Shown one piece after another: positions 21,020 through 26,910 of a stretch of DNA of 26,910 nucleotides. Position 1 is the stretch's first letter, and each line of letters opens with the position of its first letter. Source of the DNA: an uncultured Oscillibacter sp. (lineage in GTDB: Bacteria; Bacillota; Clostridia; Oscillospirales; Oscillospiraceae); NCBI GenBank assembly GCA_910586735.1, contig CAJUJW010000033.1, forward strand, positions 1 to 26,910, in the 5' to 3' direction. Position numbers and translations under genes: made by a program. The notes under the pieces are model-generated. The model was given only the letters and a program-made list of their open reading frames with translations. It did no database searches and had not been told where the DNA came from.

Positions 21020-22168
21020 TCACCTCCCGAAGAGTTCCGCCGCCCTGGCCATGTTCTCCATAATGGGCACGGCGAAGGGGCAGCGGGTCTCGCAGGCCCC
21101 GCACCGGACGCACTCCCCCGCCCCGTGGGGCAGGGCGGCGTAGTGTTCCCGCACGGTCTCGGGCACCGCCCCCTGGGCCAGGGAGAGGTTCAGAAACTTG
21201 GTCACGTCCGCCACGGAGATGCCCTTGGGGCAGGGGGCGCAGTGGCCGCAGTACATGCAGTGTCCCTTCCAGCTGATTTTGGGCAGGGCCGCCAGGGCGG
21301 CGGCGTAGTCCCGTTCCGCCTCGGAAGCCTCCTCAAAGGCGATGCTCTTCTTTAAGTCCTCCAGACTCCGGGCCCCGGACATGACGCACCCTACGCCGGG
21401 CCGGTCCAGGGCGTACTGGAGGCACTGGAAGGCCGTCAAAGCCTTCCCCGCCGGGGAGAGCTTGTCGCTGAGCAGGTCCCCGCCGCCGAAGGCCTTCATG
21501 ACGGTGACGCCCACGCCCAGGCGCTGGCAGGTCTCATACAGCCGCTGCCGGTCCGGGTCCATGTTCAGCAGGGGCTGGGCGTAGTTCTTGGGGGCCCAGA
21601 GCTCTTCCACGTCCTCCCCGGCGGGCTGGAGGTCGTAGCAGGGGTTGACGCTGAACATCAACACGTCGATGAAGCCGCTCTCTGCCGCCGCCAGGGCTAC
21701 CTGGGGGTTGTGGCTGGAGAGGCCCGCCCAGCGGACGGTTCCCGCCGCTTTCTGCTCCCGGACGTACTCCATCACGGGGCCCTCCCGGACCTCTTCCCAG
21801 TCCGCCAGGGAGTCCACATAGTGAATCATGCCGATCTCCACATGGTCCGTCTCCAGCCGCTCCAGCTGGTCCCGGAAGCCCTCCCGGACCTCGTCGATAT
21901 TCCGGGTCCGCTTGTACTGCCCGTCCCTCCAGACAGAGCAGAGGTGGGCCTGGAGGACGAACTTCTCCCGCCGCCCCCGAAGGGCCCGGCCCAGGCTGGA
22001 GCGGAACTCCGGGTTGGGGGCGTAGAGGTCGATGCAGTTGACCCCGGCGGCCTGGCAGACATCCACCCACTCGCCGACCTCTTCCGGGGTCTTCTCCAGG
22101 AAGCCCTCGCAGCCCACGCCGATCTCGCTCACCCGGAGGCCGGTCCGGCCCAATGTGCGGTATCGCAT
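21020..22168 (-). CDS. Aldo/keto reductase homologue with two C-terminal 4Fe-4S motifs
   Basis: The 382-residue protein starts MRYRTLGRTGLRVSEIGVGCEGF, a typical AKR opening, and has the TIM-barrel pattern to about residue 280. A ferredoxin-like end carries CMYCGHCAPCP and CVRCGACETRCP, enough for two [4Fe-4S] clusters. The AKR tetrad is altered: the Asp of CIDLYAPNPEF is kept, but the Tyr position reads Asn and the Lys position (normally xTK) reads QAH; the His of GMIHYVD is kept. Classical NADPH carbonyl reduction is therefore doubtful. Start 22168 has GAGGAGG upstream; the frame stays open to 23044 but crosses spoIIID. First gene of the operon with DUF3842 and the kinase fusion. Confidence 0.9.
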   Translation of the reverse strand: MRYRTLGRTGLRVSEIGVGCEGFLEKTPEEVGEWVDVCQAAGVNCIDLYAPNPEFRSSLGRALRGRREKFVLQAHLCSVWRDGQYKRTRNIDEVREGFRDQLERLETDHVEIGMIHYVDSLADWEEVREGPVMEYVREQKAAGTVRWAGLSSHNPQVALAAAESGFIDVLMFSVNPCYDLQPAGEDVEELWAPKNYAQPLLNMDPDRQRLYETCQRLGVGVTVMKAFGGGDLLSDKLSPAGKALTAFQCLQYALDRPGVGCVMSGARSLEDLKKSIAFEEASEAERDYAAALAALPKISWKGHCMYCGHCAPCPKGISVADVTKFLNLSLAQGAVPETVREHYAALPHGAGECVRCGACETRCPFAVPIMENMARAAELFGR

Positions 22169-22211
22169 TGTGAATCCCTCCTCGTTTGTCAAAGCGTTTT
22201 GTCCGTCTCCC

Positions 22212-22242
22212 AGCATACCACGTGGAGCCCACTCCATGTCAA
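22212..22242 (-). promoter_or_regulatory. Promoter of the reductase-like operon
   Basis: Minus-strand TTGACA (22242-22237), 19-bp spacer, TATGCT (22217-22212) with an extended TGG. The spacer is long, but the extended -10 compensates. The palindrome CCACGTGG (22218-22225) lies in the spacer and may bind a regulator. Confidence 0.6.
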
Positions 22243-22252
22243 GAAGTTTTTC

Positions 22253-22281
22253 GCATTTCCCGGCGGCGCGGCGCATAGGAT
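22253..22281 (+). promoter_or_regulatory. SigE-type sporulation promoter of spoIIID
   Basis: GCATTTC (22253-22259), 14-bp spacer, CATAGGAT (22274-22281). Against the Bacillus SigE consensus (KMATATT, 14 bp, CATACAHT) this matches 5 of 7 and 6 of 8 positions with the exact spacing. A start near 22289 leaves a leader of about 36 nt. Confidence 0.6.
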
Positions 22282-22324
22282 GGACCAACAAGAGGCAGGG
22301 AGTGAGGATGCTTTGAAGGGAAAC

Positions 22325-22561
22325 ATGGAGGAGCGGGCGGAACGCCTGGCTCTTTACATCATAGAGAACCGGTCCACGGTCCGGGCCGCCGCCCAGAGGT
22401 TCGGAATCAGCAAGTCCACGGTCCACAAGGACATCTCCGAACGGCTGCCGCTGTTTAACCGCCCGCTGTACTTGCAGGTCAAGGCGGTGCTGGACGTGAA
22501 CAAGGCCCAGCGGCACATCCGGGGCGGCATCGCCACCCGAAAAAAATACCGCGGCGGCTGA
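22325..22561 (+). CDS. spoIIID: Sporulation transcriptional regulator SpoIIID
   Basis: It is the mother-cell DNA-binding switch protein that modulates SigE genes and helps start the SigK stage. The 78-residue protein aligns by eye over its length with Bacillus SpoIIID: an N-terminal helix (ERLALYIIENRSTVR), the HTH TVRAAAQRFG-ISKSTVHKDI (18-37), SERLP, then VKAVLDVNKAQRHIRGGIAT and a basic C-terminus RKKYRGG, a second DNA contact. A start at 22325 follows AAGGG; the in-frame ATG at 22280 lies inside the predicted SigE -10 and cannot be used from that promoter. The gene shows that the organism is a spore former. A small unknown gene follows after 24 bp. Confidence 0.95.
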   Translation: MEERAERLALYIIENRSTVRAAAQRFGISKSTVHKDISERLPLFNRPLYLQVKAVLDVNKAQRHIRGGIATRKKYRGG

Positions 22562-22585
22562 CGCCGCGCCAGGAGGGAGCTCACT

Positions 22586-22915
22586 ATGCCAAATCGTCAA
22601 CACGGCAGACCCGCCCGCTCCGCCGCCGGCCGAAGTCAGAGCGGCGGCCGGACGGCCCGGACCGTTCCGGTCTCCAGGACGCCGGGCACGCCGTCCTACA
22701 CGGAACCGGAGGTCCGCCGCTGGCCCCACCCGCTGGAGGACCCGGCCCCCGCGCCGGAACCGGCGCTGCACTATATCCGCTGTGCCCTGTCCTATCAGAA
22801 CCAGCTGCTGGCGGACATCAAGTCCCTGCTGGAGCGGCAGGCCGAGGACCGGGCGGCGGGGACGCCTCCGGCGGCGGAGGGGGCGAATCCAGAGGATAAT
22901 TTGTCCAAGTTGTAA
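22586..22915 (+). CDS. Small hypothetical protein downstream of spoIIID (109 aa)
   Basis: I do not recognise a family. The first 55 residues are low-complexity and basic (Arg, Ser, Gly, Pro), likely disordered. A short conserved-looking core, ALHYIRCALSYQNQLLADIKSLLERQ, forms an amphipathic helix at about 60-85, and the tail is acidic and Ala/Pro-rich. There is no signal peptide. AGGAGGG lies before the ATG and the stop is followed by a terminator after 70 bp. It is 24 bp behind spoIIID, so it is probably cotranscribed in the mother cell during sporulation. A coat or adaptor role would be a guess. Confidence 0.7.
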   Translation: MPNRQHGRPARSAAGRSQSGGRTARTVPVSRTPGTPSYTEPEVRRWPHPLEDPAPAPEPALHYIRCALSYQNQLLADIKSLLERQAEDRAAGTPPAAEGANPEDNLSKL

Positions 22916-22983
22916 ACTTTCTGAAAACCTTTTGATTCCCTTGGAAGAAATGACAAAAAAGGCAAATATTTGACAGGAAAAAT

Positions 22984-23005
22984 AGCGGCCCAGCCGCTGT
23001 TTTTT
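22984..23005 (+). terminator. Intrinsic terminator after the spoIIID operon
   Basis: AGCGGC (22984-22989), loop CCA, GCCGCT (22993-22998), G and six T. The AT-rich stretch before it (22916-22983) holds nothing else I can identify. Confidence 0.85.
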
Positions 23006-23008
23006 CTC

Positions 23009-23037
23009 TTGTCTTTTTCTGGGAGCCGCCTTATAAT
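23009..23037 (+). promoter_or_regulatory. Sigma-A promoter of the LCP operon
   Basis: TTGTCT (23009-23014), 17 bp, TATAAT (23032-23037), starting 3 bp after the previous terminator's T-run. The start near 23044 leaves a leader of about 93 nt. Confidence 0.8.
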
Positions 23038-23054
23038 GAAGCAAACACCCTGTC

Positions 23055-23084
23055 GGAGGGCCCCGTTTTGGGACGGGCCCCTCC
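23055..23084 (+). other. Strong hairpin in the LCP leader
   Basis: GGAGGGCCCCGT (23055-23066) pairs with ACGGGCCCCTCC (23073-23084) with one mismatch around TTTGGG, followed by the weakly T-rich CTTTGTCAGTCTTT. It could act as an attenuator or an mRNA-stabilising 5' structure; the T-tract is too broken to call it a terminator. Confidence 0.5.
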
Positions 23085-23136
23085 CTTTGTCAGTCTTTAT
23101 GATACGCGCCGCCGTCCCGGCGCACAGGAGGTTCCT

Positions 23137-24120
23137 ATGGCATCCAGACTTCGCCGCAAGGAGCGCAGCCCCTGGCTGGTCACGCTTCTGCTGCTGTTCA
23201 TCCTCATCGGCTTGTGCTACGCCGTGGTCCGGGTCTACTTCCGGGCCCCGGAACAGAAGGCGGGGGACTCCGTCATGATCCAGCGGGTCAACACCCCCGC
23301 CGTCTCCGACGACCTCAGCGACGAGGAGGCGGAGGCCCTCCGCTCCCACTACGAGCGCAAGCCCCAGTTCTGGACCATCCTGGTCTCCGGGGCCGACGAC
23401 GGAAACGGCGGAACGGACACCAACATCCTGGTGGCCCTGGACGTAGAGAACGGGAAGGTCTTCGGGGCCAGCATCGCCCGGGACACCAAGGCCTTCATCA
23501 ACGGGAAAAACCGCAAAATCAACTTCGCCTACAACTCCGGGGGCATGGAGCTCATGGCGGAGACCGTCTCCGACCAGCTGGGCATCCCGGTGGACTACAC
23601 CGTGCTGGTGAACCTGAAGGCCTTTCAGGCCCTGGTGGACGCCATCGGCGGCGTGGACTTCTATATTCCCATCGACATGGACTACGACGACCCCTACCAG
23701 GACCTCTCCATCCACTTCTCCAAGGGCATGCGGCATCTGACCGGGGCGGAGGCATTGAAGGTGGTCCGCTGCCGGGAGGGCTACGCCTCCCAGGACATCG
23801 GGCGGATGCACACCCAGCAGGAGTTCCTCAAGGCCGTGGCCAAGAAGCTGATGACCCCTGAGAGCCTCCTCCGGCTGGACGACTACTGCAAGATCTTCGT
23901 GGACTACGTGAAGACGGACCTGACCGTGGGCAACCTGGCCTGGATGGGCGGGCAGGTGGCCGCCATGGGCATGGACAGCATCGAGTTTGCCACCCTGCCC
24001 GGCGACTGGAAGTCCCCCTATATCTACCTGAACCAGGAGGAGGTCCTGGCCATGGTGAACGAGCACCTGAACCCTTACGTGGAGGACCGCACCGCCGAGG
24101 ACCTGAACATATTGACCTGA
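23137..24120 (+). CDS. LytR-CpsA-Psr (LCP) family cell-wall ligase
   Basis: LCP proteins transfer polyprenyl-linked glycopolymers onto peptidoglycan outside the membrane. The 327-residue protein has a short basic N-terminus, one membrane anchor at about 13-33 (WLVTLLLLFILIGLCYAVV) and an extracytoplasmic LCP domain. Family marks are GASIARDTKAF (the Arg-Asp that holds the lipid phosphate), KINFAYNSGGMELMAETVS, VLVNLKAFQALVDAIGGVDF, HLTGAEALKVVRCREGY and DIGRMHTQQEFLKAV. AGGAGG (23126-23131) fixes the start at 23137; the upstream frame is not used. It forms an operon with the SLH-transglutaminase gene 22 bp later, both acting at the cell envelope. Confidence 0.94.
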   Translation: MASRLRRKERSPWLVTLLLLFILIGLCYAVVRVYFRAPEQKAGDSVMIQRVNTPAVSDDLSDEEAEALRSHYERKPQFWTILVSGADDGNGGTDTNILVALDVENGKVFGASIARDTKAFINGKNRKINFAYNSGGMELMAETVSDQLGIPVDYTVLVNLKAFQALVDAIGGVDFYIPIDMDYDDPYQDLSIHFSKGMRHLTGAEALKVVRCREGYASQDIGRMHTQQEFLKAVAKKLMTPESLLRLDDYCKIFVDYVKTDLTVGNLAWMGGQVAAMGMDSIEFATLPGDWKSPYIYLNQEEVLAMVNEHLNPYVEDRTAEDLNILT

Positions 24121-24142
24121 CCTTCCCGCCGAAAGGAACGCT

Positions 24143-25576
24143 ATGAAGAAACAGATCCCCGCCCTGCTGCTGGCGCTGAGTCTGCTGCTGTCCATCCCCG
24201 CCCAGGCCGCGGCGGGCCTCCCCCGGCTGAGGAGCTACGCCGGGGAGTTCTCGGACCTGACCGCGGAGTCCCCCTTCTACGGCAACGTGGCCGCCCTCTA
24301 TGAGTACGGCCTGACCAACGGGAAGGACGACGGAACCTTCGGCCTGGGGGACCCCGTCACCGTGGGACAGGCCGTCATCTTCGCCGGACGCGTCCGGGGC
24401 CTCTGCCTGGACGGGGACGCGGAGGCCGCCCTGGCCTACCGCCGGGAGAGCACCCCGGCGGCCCTGGCCTACCTGCGCTATCTCCAGGCGGAGGGTGCGC
24501 TGGAGGCGGATTTCATTGACGAGCACCGCCGGCTCTACGACCCCGCCTCCCGGGCCCAGGTGGCCCACATTCTGGCGAACGTCCTGCCGGAGGAGGACCT
24601 GCCCCCCGTCCACCAGGAGCTGGTGGATCAGGCCAGGGACTCCGGCGGCTATATTCCCGACGTGGACGAATCCACCCCCTACTATGAGGACATCCTGGAC
24701 CTCTACCGCAAGGGCGTCGCTGCGGGCAGCGGCGGTGCCGGGTCCTTCCATCCCCAGGAGCCCATCACCCGCGGGGCCCTGGCCGCCATGCTCACCCGCC
24801 TGACGGACCCGGACCTCCGGGTTCAGCCCCAGTGGGAACCGGAGGAAACCCCCAGCGCCGCCGGGACCACCCTGGCGGGCCTGGTGGACCCCGGCGTCTA
24901 CAGCATCACCCCCGCCGATCAGGAGGAGCTGGAGAGCTCCCTGCGCTACATGCTGTCCCAGGGGGAGGACCAGATCGTCTTCTACACCCCCGGCCTCTCC
25001 GGCAAAGAGGCCCGGCAGCTGATGAATCAGGCCCTGCTGGCCATGAAGAAATACTGCGAGCAGGGCTATAACGAGGTGCTCTGCACCCGCGGGGCGGGGA
25101 TGGTGACTCTGAGCTTCAGCATCGCCGGGGCGGAGGACCGCACCCAGGAGTACCGCGCCGCCGCCATGGAGGCCGCCGCCGCCGTCCACGACCGGCTGTG
25201 GGCCGAAGGGACCCTGCACGAGGGCCTCACCCAGCTGGAGAAAGCCAGGGTCTATTACACTTGGGTCTGCGAAAACTGCACCTACGACTACCAGGCCGGG
25301 ACGGACTCCATCAGCCACACCCCCTACGGCCTGTTCGCCAACCGCACCGCCGTCTGCGACGGCTACACCGGGGCCTACAACATGTTTTTGAAGCTGGAGG
25401 GCATCCCCTGCTCCACCGTTATGCAGGACGACCACATCTGGACCGCCGCCATTCTGGACGGGGTGGAATACCACATCGACACCACCTGGGGAGACAGCGG
25501 CAGCGCTGTCAGCTACGACTACTTCGCCATGTCCCCCCGGCACTCCCAGACAATCCACAATCAGAAGAGCGCCTAG
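24143..25576 (+). CDS. Secreted SLH-domain protein with transglutaminase-like domain
   Basis: The 477-residue protein has a signal peptide (KKQIPALLLALSLLLSIPAQAAA) and three S-layer-homology-like repeats at about 34-85, 95-150 and 168-222 (for example SPFYGNVAALYEYGLTNG with DGTFGLGDPVTVGQAV). SLH domains bind secondary cell-wall polymers. A linker and a domain of unknown type (245-355) lead to a transglutaminase-like domain with a full triad: Cys405 (AVCDGYTGAY), His431 (DDHIWTA) and Asp446 (HIDTTWGD). Bacterial members are often peptidases or cross-linkers of wall proteins. The middle SLH unit is degenerate. Being in an operon with an LCP ligase, it probably acts on the wall that LCP decorates. 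Confidence 0.92.
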   Translation: MKKQIPALLLALSLLLSIPAQAAAGLPRLRSYAGEFSDLTAESPFYGNVAALYEYGLTNGKDDGTFGLGDPVTVGQAVIFAGRVRGLCLDGDAEAALAYRRESTPAALAYLRYLQAEGALEADFIDEHRRLYDPASRAQVAHILANVLPEEDLPPVHQELVDQARDSGGYIPDVDESTPYYEDILDLYRKGVAAGSGGAGSFHPQEPITRGALAAMLTRLTDPDLRVQPQWEPEETPSAAGTTLAGLVDPGVYSITPADQEELESSLRYMLSQGEDQIVFYTPGLSGKEARQLMNQALLAMKKYCEQGYNEVLCTRGAGMVTLSFSIAGAEDRTQEYRAAAMEAAAAVHDRLWAEGTLHEGLTQLEKARVYYTWVCENCTYDYQAGTDSISHTPYGLFANRTAVCDGYTGAYNMFLKLEGIPCSTVMQDDHIWTAAILDGVEYHIDTTWGDSGSAVSYDYFAMSPRHSQTIHNQKSA

Positions 25577-25590
25577 CTCATGCGATACAA

Positions 25591-25624
25591 AAGATGGCCC
25601 CTCCCTTTTGGGAGGGGCCGTCTT
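25591..25624. terminator. Bidirectional terminator between SLH gene and atpC
   Basis: AAGATGGCCCCTCCC (25591-25605), loop TTTT, GGGAGGGGCCGTCTT (25610-25624). On the plus strand the tail is TCTTCGTTC; on the minus strand it is ATCTTTTGTATC, the better T-tract. It serves the convergent ends of both operons. Confidence 0.85.
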
Positions 25625-25639
25625 CGTTCATGATGTTCG

Positions 25640-26050
25640 TTATCGGATTTCCCGCGCCTTCACCCGCAGACGGTTCATGGCGCGGGCCAGGCTGGCCTGG
25701 GCCAGCTGGTACTCCTGCCGGCTCTTCTTCTGGAGCATGGCCTCCCGGGCCTGGTCCGCCTCCCGGCGGGCACGGGCGGCGTCGATCTCCTCGGGCCGCT
25801 CCACGGAGTCCACCAGCACCAGCACCTCGTTCTTCTCAATCTTCACCAGCCCCGAGGACACCGCCGCCAGCCGCACAGGGCCGTCCGGCGTCCGGTAGCG
25901 CAGGGTGCCCGGCAGCACGGCGGCAATCATGTCGCTGTGGTGGGCCAGGATGCCCTGCTCCCCGTCGCTGGTGGGGATGGTGAGCGAGACGCAGGGCCCC
26001 TCGTAAAAGTTCCGGTCCGCCGCCAGGATGTGGGCCTGAAAGACTTCCAT
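25640..26050 (-). CDS. atpC: F1F0 ATP synthase epsilon subunit
   Basis: The epsilon subunit is part of the F1 central stalk and inhibits ATP hydrolysis. The 136-residue protein has the N-terminal beta-sandwich (FQAHILAADRNFYEG, LTIPTSDGEQGILAHHSDMIAAVLPG, VRLAAVSSGLVKIEKNEVLVLVDSVERPEEID) and the C-terminal helical pair of Ala/Arg/Gln-rich type. Its ATG at 26050 overlaps the atpD stop by one base (TGATG); a GTG one codon earlier is also possible. It is the last gene of the atp operon, which continues outside the window. Confidence 0.95.
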   Translation of the reverse strand: MEVFQAHILAADRNFYEGPCVSLTIPTSDGEQGILAHHSDMIAAVLPGTLRYRTPDGPVRLAAVSSGLVKIEKNEVLVLVDSVERPEEIDAARARREADQAREAMLQKKSRQEYQLAQASLARAMNRLRVKAREIR

Positions 26051-26910
26051 CACGCCTCACCCGCCTCGATCTTTTTTGCCTTCTCCACCACGTCCCGCCA
26101 GGTCCCCACGTTGTAGAAGGCCGCCTCGGGGTACTGGTCCAGCTCACCGTTCACCAGCTTCTCGAAGCTCTCCAGGGTGTCCTTCAGGGGCACGTAGACG
26201 CCGGGGATGCCGGTGAACTTCTCCGCCACGGTGGTGGGCTGGGCGAAAAAGCGCTGGAGCCGCCGGGCGCGGGCCACGGTCTTCTGGTCCTCCTCACTGA
26301 GCTCGTCCATGCCCAGTATCGCGATGATGTCCTGGAGCTCCATGTACTTCTCCAGAATCTCCTGGCAGGTCCGGGCGATGCGGTAGTGCCGCTCACCCAC
26401 CACGTCGGCCTCCAGAATGCGGGAGGAGGAGGCCAGGGGGTCCACCGCCGGGTAGATGCCCTGCTCGGAGATTTTCCGGCTCAGCACCGTGGTGGCGTCC
26501 AGGTGGGCGAAGGTCGTCGCCGTGGCCGGGTCCGTCAGGTCGTCGGCGGGGACGTAGACCGCCTGGACGGAGGTGACGGAACCGTTTTTCGTGGAGGTAA
26601 TCCGCTCCTGGAGCTCGCCCATCTCGTTGGCCAGGGTGGGCTGATAGCCCACGGCGGAGGGCATCCGCCCCAGGAGGGTGGAGACCTCGCTGCCCGCCTG
26701 GACAAAGCGGAAAATGTTGTCGATGAAGAGCAGCACGTCCTTGCGCTCCTTGTCCCGGAAGTACTCCGCCATGGTGAGCCCCGCCAGGGCCACCCGCATC
26801 CGAACGCCGGGGGACTCGTTCATCTGGCCGAAGACCAGGGCCGTCTTCTCGCTGACGCCGCTCTCCCGCATCTCCCGCCAGAGGTCGTTGCCCTCCCGGG
26901 AGCGCTCGCC
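26050..26910 (-). CDS. atpD: F1F0 ATP synthase beta subunit, 5'-truncated
   Basis: The catalytic F1 subunit. The frame is open to the window's end; 286 residues are visible, starting at GERSREGNDLWREM, so the Walker A region and N-terminal third are outside. Seen are ALVFGQMNESPGVRMRVALAGLTMAEYF, the Walker B block DVLLFIDNIFRFVQAGSEVS, LGRMPSAVGYQPTL, the DELSEED-loop sequence as DELSEED, and the ordinary C-terminus. Order beta-epsilon is the standard end of the atp operon, and the match to conserved F-type (not V/A-type) motifs is nearly complete. Confidence 0.97.
   Translation of the reverse strand, partial: GERSREGNDLWREMRESGVSEKTALVFGQMNESPGVRMRVALAGLTMAEYFRDKERKDVLLFIDNIFRFVQAGSEVSTLLGRMPSAVGYQPTLANEMGELQERITSTKNGSVTSVQAVYVPADDLTDPATATTFAHLDATTVLSRKISEQGIYPAVDPLASSSRILEADVVGERHYRIARTCQEILEKYMELQDIIAILGMDELSEEDQKTVARARRLQRFFAQPTTVAEKFTGIPGVYVPLKDTLESFEKLVNGELDQYPEAAFYNVGTWRDVVEKAKKIEAGEA

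Noticed and set aside
22169..23044. Upstream extension of the aldo/keto-reductase frame
   Set aside because: It crosses spoIIID on the other strand, and the ATG at 22168 has an ideal GAGGAGG and a typical AKR N-terminus.

Overview
The window looks like a chromosomal segment of a GC-rich, endospore-forming Clostridia, most like gut Oscillospiraceae (Flavonifractor/Oscillibacter-type). This rests on strongly GC-biased codons, a spoIIID gene, a T-box-controlled cysES operon, ECF-transporter S components, an SLH-domain protein, DUF3842 and DUF975 genes, and clear AGGAGG ribosome sites. Most of it is housekeeping. I see no rRNA, tRNA, CRISPR array, prophage or transposase gene.

Left part (1-9900). 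The 3' portion of a large single-chain purL is followed by an IMP dehydrogenase with its own promoter; together they make purines and commit IMP to GMP. An AT-richer NUDIX gene sits between the IMPDH gene and convergent cysS. It appears to be inserted between the two arms of what was once one intrinsic terminator. A minus-strand operon cysE-VOC protein-cysS follows, led by a sigma-A promoter and a T-box leader with a plausible Cys (UGC) specifier. Upstream, also on the minus strand, lie an AraC regulator, a DivIVA-like coiled-coil protein and a small HMA-fold protein without CxxC.

Middle (9900-16600). A small unknown gene with a strong terminator precedes about 580 bp of repeat- and hairpin-rich noncoding DNA, then pyrG. 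Next is a divergent pair, a small XRE regulator and an 83-residue helical protein, sharing two near-identical 19-bp operators. The helical-protein gene is followed closely by an M24B peptidase, an ArsC/Spx-family protein and a Dus tRNA-dihydrouridine synthase, probably one operon. A DUF975 membrane protein has its own promoter.

Right part (16600-26910). A MocR/PdxR-type regulator, in which the Schiff-base lysine is replaced by glutamine, lies between two ECF S-component genes. A translationally coupled minus-strand operon encodes a ferredoxin-type aldo/keto-reductase homologue, a DUF3842 protein and a fusion of an unrecognised domain with a uridine-kinase-like P-loop domain. Divergent from it is spoIIID with a good SigE-type promoter, followed by a small unknown gene. 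An envelope pair follows (LCP ligase and an SLH-transglutaminase lipid/wall-side protein). The window ends in the ATP synthase operon (atpC and the 3' part of atpD).

The best candidates for new biology are the split-terminator NUDIX cassette, the lysine-less MocR with its flanking transporter components, the reductase-like/DUF3842/fused-kinase operon, and the XRE/83-aa two-operator switch. All assignments are by reading motifs by eye; no database search was run.
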